This document shows, in pieces, positions 11,328-24,132 of a stretch of DNA of 64,000 bases. Source of the stretch: Halichoerus grypus (Eukaryota > Chordata > Mammalia > Carnivora > Phocidae); the NCBI RefSeq assembly GCF_964656455.1, contig NC_135717.1, forward strand, positions 139,762,308-139,826,307, written 5' to 3'. The position numbers were made by a program, and so were the translations under genes. Every line of letters starts with the position of its first letter. Position 1 is the stretch's first letter. The notes under the pieces are model-generated. The model saw only the letters and a program-made list of their open reading frames with translations, was not told the origin of the DNA and made no database searches.

Positions 11328-11912
11328 GTTGACTATTTCTTTTTCTTGGCCGTTTGGGCTGGCTTACATTTGCTTATTCATCCTTAAAAGATAAAAAGAA
11401 AAAAATCAGTTTACTTGAACTAGAATTCTTTACTTTTTAAATTATAGATTTTCAGGGGAGAGAAACTGAGGGGAAAGAAGTTTGGGTCAAGTATACAATA
11501 AGAATTCAATAAAGTGTGGACATAGAGGGTAGGTTATGTACTTTAAACATAATTCCCTAGTTGCTTCCTTTCTATGTTTTTGAGGAGGAAAATTACAGGG
11601 TCGTAATAAGCTAGGCTGATAACATAAAGGAAGTCTTCTACTCTCTTTTCTTATTCCAGTGTCTTCTCTGTGTCTCAGAATATAGGAGGTGTAATATTTG
11701 TCTCACATCTACTTTGACCCTTTCCCCCCATGTTTTCTGTGCTGTATTTGTGGGAATCTTTCTTCATATTGTTTCTGAAAAATCTTTTTTTTTTTAATGT
11801 GACTACTTCCCAAATTAACCATAATTACATTGAATCATATTTCTGCATTCTATTGGTAGTATATTTATCCTGAATATGCTATTCATAATTTTGCTAAGAT
11901 ATTATTCACATA

Positions 11913-12112
11913 CCATGAGAAAACTATGGACTCTGAGAAACAAACTGAGGGTTCTAGAGGGGAGGGGGGTGAGGGGATGGGTTAGCCTGGTGATGGGTAT
12001 TAAAGAGGGCACGTTCTGCATGGAGCACTGGGTGTTATATGCAAACAACGAATCATGGAACACTACGTCAAAAACTAATGATGTAATGTATGGTGATTAA
12101 CATAATAAAAAA
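11913..12112 (+). mobile_element. Carnivore L1 3' end, plus strand
   Basis: Starts inside the 3' UTR ('actatggactctgagaaaca') and runs through 'gtattaaagagggcacgt', 'ggagcactgggtgttatatg' and 'aatgtatggtgattaacata' to an A-rich end. A 17-bp duplication with one mismatch (aagatattattcacata versus aagatatcattcacata) lies at 11896-11912 and 12113-12129. It is the same subfamily as the copies at 4.1 and 10.3 kb. Confidence 0.93.
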
Positions 12113-12274
12113 AAGATATCATTCACATATCTATGACATTCATAAATACTATCCTTAGTTCAGCTTTTAGAGCATTACTAAATATGTTGTCCTGAATAGA
12201 TATACTCAGCCATAAGTCACCAGGTTGTCCCATTTAAATTTATCAAACAGAAGCCAAGATATAATAGTTATCAT

Positions 12275-12312
12275 TGTGTGTGTATGTGTGTGTGTGCACG
12301 TGCATGTGTGTT
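12275..12312. repeat. (TG)n-rich microsatellite
   Basis: Interrupted TG/CA dinucleotide tract; likely length-variable. Confidence 0.8.
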
Positions 12313-12928
12313 TGGTAGGAGATAATGTTGCATAGTGGTATGTGGGAGCTCTCAAACATGGGAGAAATGTAGTCTTTTTCTTGACTGAAATAAGGGGAAA
12401 TAGAACTATACTCACATCTCTTAGAATCTTGAGGAACCCGTATAGGTTTTAAAACACCTAAGAATCAACTGAAATGGGCATAATTGTCTCTTGCAATGTC
12501 TATTTGAGCGCAGATTCACAAGTTTGAGGTTTTCATGCCTAGACTTCTATTAATTTGCTTGGCACATTATTTTCCTAGACTATAAAAAGGTTCCTACTGT
12601 CTGCTTCAATCAGCTCTCTATTTAACAGACCTGGCAGTCAACACACAGTTGAGCTAGTGAGACTCCCAAGAGGATTCTTAAGGACATCTGTTGCTAATCT
12701 CCATTCCCTCAATTTTCCGAAGATTCACTCCCTTTTCCCACCTCTCTCACTCCAGCAAATAATGTTACTTACAGCTTTCCTGAGAAATGAAGCTCTTCTG
12801 ACATGGATTGCCTCATCTTTGTTCTTGCTCTTATCACTTCCTACATGTGATGAGACATTAATCCAAAAAATCTGTCCTTCAATCTTTTTTTCCTGTTGCC
12901 TAATAATATGAACATACTCCTCTTTTCT

Positions 12929-12929
12929 A

Positions 12930-12980
<51 letters not shown>

Positions 12981-13179
12981 TTTTTTTGAGAGAGAGAGAG
13001 TGGGTAGGGAGGGCAAGGGAGAGGGAGAGAAGAACCTTAAGCAGGCTCCATGCCCAGTGTGGAGCCTGATGTGGGGCTTGATGCAGAGCTCAGTCTTATG
13101 ACTCTGAGATCATGACCCTGAGATTATGACCTGAACCAAAATCAAGAGTTGGGCACTTAACTGAGCCACCCAGGCGTCC
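12929..13179 (-). mobile_element. CAN-SINE (type C) with (TA)n and poly-T tail
   Basis: The minus-strand head ends at about 13179 (GGACGCCTGGGTGGCTCAG). The body has the older 'aaaatcaagagttggg' block and an internal doubling of a 'ctgagatcatgacc' unit at about 13106-13135. The tail is a (TA)n tract (12939-12962) followed by T22. An imperfect duplication is seen at 12915-12928 and 13183-13195. Confidence 0.88.
12939..12988. repeat. (TA)n then poly-T microsatellite
   Basis: About twelve TA units followed by a T-run of more than twenty, derived from the tail of the adjoining SINE. Confidence 0.92.
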
Positions 13180-13306
13180 TTAACTCCTTTCTTCTAAAAG
13201 ACATTCCCATTTGATCCCTTAGGTTCCTGTTCTTTTTCCCTCCCTTCTCCACCAGACATCTTAACATAAATATTACTGCCCCCACTTCCTCATTACCCAC
13301 ATTTTA

Positions 13307-13406
13307 TTTATTTTTTTAAGTAGGCTCTGTGCTCAACGTGGGGCCTAAACTCATTACCCTGAGATCAAGAGTTGCATGCCCTACTGACTGAGCCAGCCAG
13401 GCACAC
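13307..13406 (-). mobile_element. CAN-SINE fragment, ~100 bp
   Basis: Only the head and part of the body remain (complement of GTGTGCCTGGCTGGCTCAGTCAGTAGGGC). The GA-rich body is missing. An imperfect duplication, ctcattacccacatttta versus ctcactatccacatttta, flanks it near 13289-13306 and 13408-13425, so it inserted already short or lost its middle afterward. Confidence 0.85.
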
Positions 13407-13439
13407 CCTCACTATCCACATTTTAATCAAGCCCTTACA

Positions 13440-13990
13440 ATCCATTTTCTACACACACTACTCTTAATTTGTTTTTAGCAGGTGACTAACTGCTATTATA
13501 ATTTTCTAATGCTTAGGACATAGATAAGATACATCTCAATTTTATAAGAATATTGTTTTGAGGAAAAAAACTAGTTTCCATCAAGGTTATTTAAAAATGT
13601 TTAGAATAAAATTATTATTTTATTAATTTAATTACAATATACTGTAAAAATAAAATCCAATAAGAAATCAAAATTTCTGCCTAGGTTGTGATAGTCTATT
13701 GTAGAAAAGAGTTAAAGATAAAAATATAACTAAAAACAAATATAATGGAAGCAATGAATATTGGTACTTAACAGGGTTATAATACGTACATTGAAAGACA
13801 CCTGGGAGGATTAAAATTTTCCCACTTATGTTCCCTGCATGCCCTCAGTACCCACAGCTGTTTCTCTGAACCCCCTCTTGAACTTGACCACTAACTCTCC
13901 CTTCCAATAAAAATAAGTAAAAATACAATATTATATTAGGGGATATATACAATGTTATGATCTTAAATAGAGGTTTGTGTAGTTTGTTAT
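13440..13990. other. Unassigned AT-rich stretch
   Basis: No recognised repeat or gene. Confidence 0.45.
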
Positions 13991-14157
13991 TTTTTAAAAC
14001 CACTTTATTGAGATTTGACCGACATACAAAAAGGCATGCCTGTTTAATGTATATAACTTAGTGAGTTTAGAGATAAGTGCATGCCTGCAAAACCATCACT
14101 ATAATCTATACCGTTATCATATTCATCACCTTTAAAAGTTTCCTCCCATCTTCTTTA

Positions 14158-14177
14158 TTTTATTATTATTATTATTA
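14158..14177. repeat. (TTA)n short tandem repeat
   Basis: Six TTA units within the antisense L1 3' UTR. Confidence 0.7.
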
Positions 14178-15069
14178 ACACTTAGCACTTAACACTTAGC
14201 AAATTTTTTAGTATATAATACAGTATTGTTGCATAGTAGATCTCTAGGACTATTTATGTTGCATAACTAAAATTTTGTACTCTGACTAATATCTCCCCAT
14301 TCCCAACTTCCCCTAACCCCTGGCAACCACCATTCTAATTTGCTTCTGTATGACTAGTTTAGATTCCTCCTGTAAGTGGTATCATACAGCATTTGTCCTT
14401 CTGTGTCTGGCTTATTGCATTTACCATAAAGTCCTTCAGGTTCATCTATGTGTCACAAATGACAGAATTTCCTTTATTTTAAATAAAAAACTGAATAATA
14501 TTCCATTGCATGTCAGTACCACAACTTATTTACCCATTCATCCACTGATGGACATTTACGTTGCTTTCATGTTGTGGCTATTATGAACACTGCTGCAGTA
14601 AACATGGGAATGCAGATATCTGCTGAAGATCCTGGTTTCAATTCCTTTGGAGGTAACACTCAGAAGTGGAGTTGCTGGATCACATGGTAGTTCTATTTTT
14701 AATTTTGGGGGGAACTTCCATACTGTTTTTCATAGGAGTAGTATGAATTTACGTTCCTGGCAGGAGTATACAGGGATTTCTTTTTGTCCATGTCCTCGCC
14801 AATACTTATCTTTTGTGGTTTTTTGTTTGGTTTGGTTTTGTTTTTTGATAATAGCCATCCTAACAGGTGTGAGGTGATGTCTTATTGTGGTTTTGATTTG
14901 TGAGGATGATTAGTGATACTGAGTACCTTTGCATATACCTGTCAGCCATTTATTTGTCTTTGGAGAGATGTCTATTCATTTCCTTTGATCACTTTACATT
15001 AGGATGATGATGATGAAGATGATGATTGCTATTGAGTTGTATGAGTTCCTTATATTTTAGATATTAACT

Positions 15070-15292
15070 CTTTTTTTAAAGATTTATTTATTTATTTTAG
15101 AGAGCGTGAGCAAGTGGGGGGAGAGGCAGACGGAGAGGGAAAGAGAATCCTTAAGCAGACTCCCCGCTGAGCATGGAGCCTGATACGGGGCTCAGTCCCA
15201 AGATCTGGGGCTCAGTCCCAGGACCCTGAGACCATGACCTGAGCCAAAACCAAGAGCTGACTCTACCTACTGAGCCACCCAGGTGCCCCTTG
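15070..15292 (-). mobile_element. CAN-SINE (type C) nested in L1, with internal duplication
   Basis: The minus-strand head starts at 15292 (AGGGGCACCTGGGTGGCTCAG). The duplication gatattaact lies at 15060-15069 and 15293-15302 inside the L1 ORF2 complement, so it is younger than the L1. The block 'ggggctcagtcccaagatct' at 15187 is repeated directly as 'ggggctcagtcccagga' at 15207, a private tandem duplication of about 20 bp. Confidence 0.93.
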
Positions 15293-15539
15293 GATATTAA
15301 CTTTTTATCAGATATATGGTTTGCAAATATTTTCTCCCTTTCCACAGGTTCCCTTTTCATTTTGTTGATTGTTTTCTTTGCTGTGCAGAAGATTTTTATT
15401 TTGATGTAGTTTCACTTGTCTATTTTTGCTTTTGTTGCCTGTGGTTCTGGTGTCATATCCAAGAAGTCACTGCCCAGACCAATGTCCAGAAGATTTGTTC
15501 CTATGTTTTTTTCTAGGATTTTTATGGTTTTCTTTTATT

Positions 15540-15820
15540 TTACTCTACTATTTGGCTTGGGGTCCCTTCTTGAGAGTATGAAGTATCTGTAACATTTTCC
15601 TACATGAAGGTAGTGGAAGTAGAATGTAATTTATTTATTCTTAATTTTTAAAAACTACGTGATGTTTGATACATACAAAAATACATGCTAAGAAGAGATT
15701 ATCTACTTACATGTAGAGAGAATAAAACACGTTGGACCATTTGACTCCAACCTCACACATGTTACTTCATGGAGTTTCCTTATGTGCACATACACGTCTG
15801 GGTTCTAAGAAGCAGACACA
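15540..15820. other. Unassigned stretch
   Basis: No clear family. It lies between two L1 insertions and may include unrecognised L1. Confidence 0.35.
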
Positions 15821-15837
15821 TTAAAAAATAGATTTCA

Positions 15838-16230
15838 CTAAGTCAGACTGAGAAAGTCAAATACCATATGATTTTACTGATACATGGAATCTAAAAAACA
15901 AAACAAAGGAATAAACAGACAAAAAACAGAATCAGACCTATAAATACTGAGAACAAATTGATGGTTGCTGGAGGGAAGGGGGGTAAGGTGATGGGTGAAA
16001 TGGGTGAAGGGGAGTGAGATACAGGCTTTTGATTATGGAATGAGTAAGTCATGGGAATAAAAGGTACAACATAGAGAATATGTGTGTGTGGTGACAGATG
16101 GTAGCTGTACTTGCGGTGAGTGCAGCATAACATCTAGAGATATTGAGTCACTATGTTGTGCACCTGAAACTACTGTAACATTGTGTGTCAATGATACTCA
16201 AAAAAATTAAAAATAACTAAATAATAAAAT
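15838..16230 (+). mobile_element. Carnivore L1 3' end, plus strand (older subfamily)
   Basis: Begins with 'aagtcagactgagaaagtca' and 'taccatatgattttactgat' (end of ORF2/3' UTR border), then a G-rich block near 15970-16015, and ends with 'tatgttgtgcacctgaaact' and an A-rich tail. The duplication aaaatagatttca is perfect at 15825-15837 and 16231-16243. The tail type differs from the 11.9 kb copy and resembles the 24.2 kb copy. Confidence 0.92.
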
Positions 16231-16488
16231 AAAATAGATTTCATGAATCTTGGCTACTTTTGACCCTGTGAACTTATAAAGCAAGACAAATGGTTAGAAT
16301 TTTGTATATTACTAAATTACTAAATTTTTTAATAGAGCAGGTCTAGCTATTAAACTATATGAGCAACTCATGATTTTTTTTGGCATACAGCAGACTGTTT
16401 TGAATTCCTATTTCAAAAGTGTTCTGAAAAATACTCAGCGACCTCAAGGGCCAGTGGCATGAAGTATGTATTCGAATAGGTTTTTGCC

Positions 16489-16688
16489 GGGGCGCCTGGG
16501 TGGCTCAGTCGTTAAGCGGCTGCCTTCGGCTCAGGTCATGATCCCAGGGTCCTGGGATAGAGTCCCACATCGGGCTCCCTGCTCAGTGGGAAGCCTGCTT
16601 CTCCCTCTCCCACTCCCCCTGCTTGTGTTCCTGCTCTTGCTGTCTCTGTCAAATAAATAAATAAAATCTTAAAAAAAAAAAAAAAAAA
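16489..16688 (+). mobile_element. CAN-SINE (type B), full length
   Basis: Head GGGGCGCCTGGGTGGCTCAGTCGTTAAGCG, B-box-like 'gatagagtccc', CT-rich body, (AAATA)n and an A18 tail. A perfect 15-bp duplication, gaataggtttttgcc, lies at 16474-16488 and 16689-16703. Few changes from related copies; young. Confidence 0.97.
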
Positions 16689-16703
16689 GAATAGGTTTTT
16701 GCC

Positions 16704-19700
16704 TGGACTTGTTTTTAATAAAATCTTCAAGAGATGTCCCTTGCATCTCAGAAAAACTCAGAGGAATATTTTGGTTTGTGGTGTAATGATAAAATGAAAC
16801 ACTGTCCCCTGTACACTATAGGGAGCAATAATACATTGGTCATAAAATATAGTTTCTCTTCCTTTATAAATATGTTTTTAATTTAACTTCTTTGTTGATT
16901 TTCATTATACGTCTGTGTAATTTGTTGGGGCTTTTTTTCTAAGCCTATTTTCATATAATTGGAGCTTTACAAGAAAAGTAATTCCAATGTAAATAACTCT
17001 AACATTAGTTTGTATTCTGTAACATTAGTAGCATATTTGTACTGTTACATTAGTAACATTTTTCTTTTGTTGCAGAGTTACTCAGATACAATCCAATAAC
17101 ATAAATATTTTATCCAGATAACTGAAAATGTCTGTATTACTAATGTTATCCATCTCACACTCTGGAATAATATATTGGTAATGTTTTTATTCCACTTTTA
17201 ACCTTGGTTGTCAATCAGGTGGGGCATTGAGAATCTTTGAGCAACTCCGATAGCCCTATAAGCTAAAGAACACAGAAGAAGGGGGGGGAACCCATAAAAT
17301 TTCTGGCTTCCATTTTTCCTCCTCTAATACTTTTGAACACTCAGCTCCAATTATTATCTATTTGGGAAAAGACCAATCAAGATTCAACTTCCTCATTTTT
17401 AGGGTGAGGATAAAGGGGTCCTGAATACCATTAGGAAGTTTACCCATCTTCCAACTAATCATTTTGCTCCCTTTGTTTTAGATCGTCTGTGCATATTGTA
17501 GATATTAAGGAAGTAAATGTTTATTTTATTTTGAGAGAGTTGAATCTATTTATTCTTCATTTATTCTTAAAATTGTATGAAAAAATAATTAGAAGTTTCC
17601 CTTTTTTTGCTTCCTAAAGCAGCTTTATCTTATAAGCCTTGAGACACCTCTTGAAGTTCACCACTTTGGCTTCCTTACCATTTGTGTCCAATTGAGACAA
17701 AACCTTACATTTTATCATTGCTTACTGTCTAGTTAAATTTTGAGACAATCTGACCATTCATGGTTTATTGATAATTTCAAAAGAAGTTATCTCTTCAACC
17801 CACTGGTATTGTTATTTTAAAAAATCAGGTAACATTAGGGTGAAATTCAAATATTCGATGCCATGAATCATGTATTTCAGGCTTTGCCTCCAAGTTTAAA
17901 AACTGTGCTTCTCCCGGGTTTGCTGGGAATAATTATTTCATGTGAATCTTCTTTATATGTCAGACAAGACATGAAACAGCTTGTTTTTCTTGGTATAGAA
18001 CTTCACAAAGTTTTTGTTTCTCCAACAGAAAGGAAAGAGGTCATTAAAATTTTCATAATAAATTGCTTCAATTTAATTGATTAATATTGTTTACAACTTA
18101 ACTTCTATCCTTGTTATATTAATCATAAAGCTGTTATTAAACTCCACAAGGGAACAGTATAAATTTTAATATTTATATGAAACATGAACTTAACAAACAA
18201 GATTTCAGCTTTTCTTCAGTCAAGTAATCATTTTCTTAATGTAAATAAATGACGAGCACTTCTATAGATCTTAAAGAGAAAAAGTCATTACAGAGTCATC
18301 CCTGATATAAAATTTTCCAAGCTGCTTTCCCAAAATATTTCCCACAGAAAGATCTTTCTTTCACATCCTGGTCTCAGGTCAATCCAACATAGTTTGCTTT
18401 TGAATAAAGACAAAGACTTCTTGGAAATTTGGAGAATTGTTATTAAGATAAATATACTGTTGATGTATAGGAAACAATAAACAATTCCCTATAATTATAT
18501 AAAGAATGAATGCTGCATTGGACTTTAACAGAATGCACAAATTGGTTTGGCTTTTTGAAAAGTATATAAATAAAGAGAGGCAGTTGAGTGAATATGGTCA
18601 CATTGACTGTGCGGGCAGCTCTAACCCAGGGGGAAATTAAATAGGGCACATGTACAAAGGCTTACATTTTATGTAAGAAGAAGGAGAAAATTCCTTCCTT
18701 TTCAGCACATTAAACATGTTTGGCCCAGGGCAAGGCGAGAGGATTATACGCTTGGTCTTTCCCCTCATAAACAGAAGTCTTGCTATTTCACCTCTATAGC
18801 AGTTTTCTAGGCTATGTCTTTACAATTTTTGAAATGGAAAGGAAAGATTTCTGATGTGCCCCTGCAAGCAGGAGAATTGTTTGGTTTTTTTTTTTTTTTT
18901 TTTTTTTGCCAGGAGCATAGTGTATTATCCATTTGGTGTGAGGGTTAGAGAAACCGAAAGGGTCATTTCTTAGTGCAGAGGGGAGCAAGGGCTCCTAAGT
19001 CTGTACAAATAAGCTCCGTTTTCAACATTGATAGAGATAATCAGTAACTCATAAATCTTCAGAAAATATTTCAACCAGAAATGGATGTCTCATCTTTTTC
19101 TATTTTGTTACTTTAACTGAATATTCTCAGAATGGTCCATGTTATTAACTCTCTGTTCATCAAGGCATTATCTTTATGAAGCTTTCCTCTAATAGAAATC
19201 TCATTTTGTTTTTCCATTCAACCAGATGAAGGGGCATCCCAGCTCATCAGAAAGCAACTACTGGGTGTCTGTTCTGCACCAGATGAAGTCTAGGTATGAT
19301 TCCTAAACAGTACAATGTTACTATGTAAGGGAGACAGTACCAAAGATCCTGAAGACGCTGGCAAACATGTAAGATAGTCTATGCCAATTATGCAAGTTCT
19401 ATCTATTTTTAAGTGTTGTATTGTGTGATATAAATATATGACCATATGTTACAAAACCAAAAATCAGTACCCTTGTTCCAGTAAATTATTTTGTTTAGTT
19501 ACTGGGTGTAAGAAACTGTCTGGAAAAGGTAGTTTAAGTACTTCAGGAAGTTTTAAGAGCTTTTGGGGAGAGCAAACATATTTGAAATTAGATTTGTCCC
19601 ACAAAACCTGAGATATAAATGTATTTTGGAAATTCAAATATAACAGAGAATGATGAAAACTGGAACCTTACTACTCAGGACTTTATATTCATGAGCCAAC

Positions 19701-20500
19701 ATAAAAGATTTTTTTTTCATTTGTCCCCGTGTTAGTGAAAAATTTATCATGGATCGACATTTGAGAAAATGGTGTTGGAAGTAATGCAAAATGACTTTAT
19801 AGACACGATGAGCTGGATTTCTTCAGCAAAGTGGATTTTGGTGAACAGGAGGGATTAGAAAACATTTTAGGTCAGGGAAATGAAATGTTTGAAGAAATAG
19901 AATCTAGCACATTTGTAGAACTATGATGAAGGTCAAACCATTGAAGTAAAAAGTACATGTTGATTAGTGGACATGAGGAATCATCAGCAAAATGAAGCCA
20001 GGATTATGGAAGGCTTGAAAACCAGACAGAGTCTGGGCATGATGGATTATCTGGATTATTTATACACTCCTATTGCAGTAAGGCATAGAGTCAATTATAA
20101 GATGATTATGATGACTGTATTCCTTTAAAAGTTTATATTGATAGATGAGTGTACTTCACGGTGACTATACTTTGATACTGTTCTAAAATTTGAGTTCCCC
20201 TTTTTCCTGAATCATTTAAAATACATAAAATAACTTCTCCTCCTTCTCTTCCTTGTCCTCCTCCTCTCTCCTAGATTCTGTTTTTCTCTTTCTCTCCACA
20301 TACACATATACACACTACGTACATATCCATACACACCCATATTGTGATCAAACGACGGAATATACAGAAATCAATTGATTACTTTTGCAGTATTCCTTTT
20401 ATTTTCCTGTGATACTGTAGTTTTCACCTTGTTCTTATGCCCTGAAAATATTTTTGAATAATAAAGCAAAACCAAATCCCACCCTAATTTATTGGAAGGT
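16704..20500. other. CAN-SINE-free, mostly unassigned stretch
   Basis: Nearly 4 kb with no CAN-SINE, no clear L1 and no supported gene. A T-run of about 24 lies at 18884-18907 with no SINE body next to it. The motif AACATTAGT recurs three times at 16999-17058, and once inverted near 17140, within AT-rich sequence. A weak L2-like segment may exist at 19245-19310. Confidence 0.5.
18884..18907. repeat. Poly-T tract
   Basis: A pure T-run of about 24. No recognisable retroelement body is attached on either side. Confidence 0.9.
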
Positions 20501-20534
20501 AGTGGAAAAAAACTAATATGTATTAAGCAAAAAC

Positions 20535-20765
20535 TACTTATAATCACTATTTTGGATGCTAACATGCACACATCCATTTAATCTTCTATGAAACCATAGT
20601 ACAAGATTATTTCCATGTTACAGATGACAATATTGAAAATCAGAGAGGTCAATCAACTTCCCAAGAGCACACAGCAGGTTAATGTGAGAAACTGGATATG
20701 AACCCAGGTTTTTCTGGCTCCAAAACTATCATTCACACCTCTGTATAACTCTTTACTCAGACAAA
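20535..20765 (-). mobile_element. MIR, antisense
   Basis: Complement of the MIR core: 'ttccatgttacagatgacaa', 'cagagaggtcaatcaacttc', 'ccaagagcacacagcaggtt' and 'gaacccaggtttttctggct'. All core-SINE landmarks are in order. Confidence 0.9.
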
Positions 20766-21449
20766 ATATTGCCACCGTAGAGTTAGTGATCTAGAAGATT
20801 AAAATTAAATTGATCTTTTCAATACCACATTTGTTTGACATAATTCAGTGAAGTGTGTTTTTCTGTTTTACCTTTCAGTTATGGACCATGAAACAGTCAC
20901 TTTCAATTGTTTTAATGGGAAAAAAAACACCCCAGCAACTGATTAGAGTCTTTATTTGTTCATAAGAAGCTGTAAGATAAGTTAGGAATCATGGATCTCA
21001 TGCCAACTCTTTGTAGTCAAAAGAGAAAATAAACTACAGGCAGTTTTCCTGATAAGAAAAAGTGAAAACACTGATTCTGGCAGAAAAAAAAAGTTAGCAA
21101 AATGTAATTAGCCTTTTTTTCTTTATGACTCTCTACTATCTACATTCTTATTGCTAATTTTTTTCTGTTATCTGAATAGTGGAAGATACCAATGGAAAAT
21201 CGCAATCTAATCACATGCTAATCTCATAACCTGGTCCCTGAGCTGTGAATTTTCTGAATCATAAATGCTTCCCTCATCTACTTTGTCCCTATGTATCAGC
21301 CACTCCTCGCTACCTGATAGTTTATTAAGGAAAAGAAAAAAACAAAGCTTTGCGTAGCTCTTTGGTTCTATGCAGTAGTTCTCGTTCTTGCCTGATTGAC
21401 CTGCCCCAGTTACTTCCATTGCTTTTGTTGAAGAGATGATATCACCTAG

Positions 21450-21650
21450 TATTTGTTCAGGCCTTGCTATATGGGAGGCCCAGCTTGAAGCACATTACAG
21501 GTGATGGCTTACTTATTCCTATATTTCACCCTATGAGGCCACTTCTCTTGCAGATGTAAACCCTGAAGCAGAAAGTGGTTATGGAGAAGGAATTTGAACC
21601 CGGATACTCTGACTATTGGGGCCAAACACTTAAACCCAACATTGTAGCAC
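21450..21650 (-). mobile_element. MIR, antisense, diverged
   Basis: 'caggccttgctatatgggag', 'accctatgaggccacttctc', 'gaaggaatttgaacccggat' follow the complement of MIR, including the tRNA-like B-box end. Confidence 0.7.
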
Positions 21651-21689
21651 TCAATGTCAACAAGGAACTTAAGTCTCATTTTCATTCTT

Positions 21690-21815
21690 GTTAACCGGTA
21701 GATAATATTCCCTAACTTTCTGAATTGTCAAGATTAAATTAGATAATGTATTACGATGATTACCATAGTGCTTGACACAAAGCGTTTTCTCAGTAACTAG
21801 TAATTGCTATTAATT
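21690..21815 (+). mobile_element. MIR 3' half, plus
   Basis: 'aagattaaattagataatgt' and 'catagtgcttgacacaaagc' followed by 'cagtaactagtaattgctat' match the sense 3' half of MIR. Confidence 0.75.
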
Positions 21816-21819
21816 ATAA

Positions 21820-24110
21820 TATATTTTATTTAATGATACATTAAGCTTAGTTATATATTAAACATAAGTGAAATATGAATTATACATTAATTATTTTCTT
21901 CATTATCTTCATTTTTGTCCTGACATGCCTGTCTCCTCTTATAGGTATAGAACAGGATTTGTTCTTACTTATTTTTGCATTTAAGATGAATAGTGTCCGA
22001 AACTTAGCAGCTAGTTAACATCTATTTGTTGAACCAATTAGAAATGTACAAATTGCTTAAGTAAAGTCATGTGTTTTGAAAGTTAGTTTTGAAATTAACT
22101 TTATACTTTTCATGTTATAGTTAAACCCTCATAGAATGGAAGTATTTAAAGCCCCTTAAAATTCCTTAAGATAAGATATACCACATGTTTTATAATGAGG
22201 AATGAAGAAAGGTAAATTTGGATTATTAACTAAGAAATGCTAAAAAATTGATAAATATATAAAAATATTTATGGTGACATTTTCTACAATAGATCTGCCT
22301 CAAAGTGAAATCTTCAGAAACTCACAGATAAAGCCTACATATGTATTTCACGGTGATTGCAAAGAAAGATCTGTTTTGTCCAATTGTAACATAAGCAGCA
22401 CTAAAGTGTTTTCTGGAAAGTGTTGTACTTAGGGAAGATACTGTCAAATGACGGAATACATTTAAAAACTCTGGTGCACTGGTAGCTTAACATTTAATAT
22501 ATGTAAATACAAATGCCATATAATTGCAATATCATAACTATTGTATAATAACATGTATTAGTGACAATTGTTTAAAGAAGTGACAGCTTTATCAACTTAC
22601 AGGTGCAGAGTGAAATCAGTGAGGAAGGTCTGGAGCCTTGGAAGGACATTGGGATGCTGACCCAACATTGAAACTACTAAGTAAATTCAGAAGCACCTGA
22701 TATCTTTTTTCTTTTCCGTCTTTTTTTTTTTTTTTAATTGTTGTTTGTTTGTTTTTCCTCATTTATGGTCTCATTCAAGTGTGGAATTTCTCTTTAATTC
22801 ATCCTCCTCTTCCATCCCATCATTCATGATTTTTCTTAATTCTCTTGTTCTCTCCAGTGTTTCTATACTGGAAATGGCATTTGCTCATTTGCACTGTCAT
22901 TTAACAAATATTTGTTGCATGCCCACTAAGTGGATGGGCTTTGGAAGAGACCCTTATGGGTTCAACTCCTGATCTGACCACATAGTAGCTGTATGATTTT
23001 TCTTTTCTAATGATCAATTATCAAACCCCGAGGTGGTTGTGTGAAAGAAATCTTGCCACATGTGAAGAAAGGCCACTCGCAATAAATCTCAGAAATAGGC
23101 AGAAAACACAAATAAACAAACAGAAATGTAAGAATGCATTCTATAAATGGTACAACACAATACAGATGTTTGCAGGAAGAGAAGTAGAGAGGTATTTACC
23201 CATTTTTCAGGGATATGTGACGTTTCCTACTTCAAACCACGGTTGACAGTCTGGGTCAAAGTTTGTGCTAAGTAAGAAAGTGAGTACTCTTAAGAAATAA
23301 AGTTAAGGAACAATTTTCTATGGGAAATTAGGGTACTTCTAGTATTTAGAGTATGTAAGTCAGGATTTAGGAAAGGAGACATCATGGAACATTAGAGAAT
23401 ATAGCATTGAAGTCAGTATAGAGTATGTTCCTGTGTTTCCATTTCTAAATTTCATGATTCCTCTTGATTTAATTCAGTGAATCCAATTCACATAAATGGG
23501 CATTAGTGGGAAAGATAGACTCCCACTGGATTATGACAGGGACAGGAGGAGAAGGGTGGCTTTGTTTGTAAAGTGCATGAGTACATCCAGGAATGGAAGA
23601 ACTCAACAAATCTAAGAAATGAATATTGAACTTGATCACTTTACACTGTGAAATAATATTCAGTGTCCATTTTAAAATGGACCTCACAGATAGCTCTTTT
23701 GAAAAAACAGTTATTACAAACAAGCCCGACTCTCTTCCCTCCTTTACCCTTCTGCCCTCTCTCCCTCCCTCTCAAATATTTTGGCATGGACACAGACATG
23801 AGCAGCAATCATTAATTTTACAAAGGCTATTTGAACAGTGCTAGTACTTTGAACAAAATAGCATGGTGTATACTCATCTTTTTAAAAGCAAACTTTAAAG
23901 AACTTACTGAAACCCAGGAAAACACAATGACTCAATTTCACAGCTAATGAACACATATTTATAGTTAGTCACATCTTTTAATGTGAATCCCTCTATTTGC
24001 CTGAAGGCGACAGAACCTGTCGAGAAGGGCCTACTAATAAATCCTTGATACCCTGAGGAAATCTTATATTTTTATTTTGCTTTTTTTTTGTTTTGGTTCT
24101 GTGTTCAGAC
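21820..24110. other. CAN-SINE-free unassigned stretch
   Basis: AT-rich, no supported gene and no clear transposon. A T14 run lies at about 22722-22736 and a CT-rich tract at about 23737-23774. Confidence 0.45.
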
Positions 24111-24132
24111 TGATCAGGAATATATGATTCAT

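Larger units (their letters stand above)
14000..15535 (-). mobile_element. Long antisense L1 (L1MA-type): 3' UTR and ORF2 C-terminal part
   Basis: Continuous antisense L1 interrupted by a SINE. Left to right: 3' UTR ('ccactttattgagatttgac', 'atctccccattcccaacttc', 'cctggcaaccaccattctaa'), then ORF2 complement ('aataatattccattgcatgt', 'ttgctggatcacatggtagt', 'ataatagccatcctaacagg', 'ttttatcagatatatggttt', 'ttgctgtgcagaagattttt', 'gccaagaccaatg'-like). Many substitutions and frameshifts; not coding. Truncated at about 15535. Confidence 0.9.

Noticed and set aside
16999..17150. Repeated AACATTAGT motif
   Set aside because: Short, unevenly spaced and in AT-rich DNA; no uniform spacer, so not a CRISPR array or a clear binding-site cluster.
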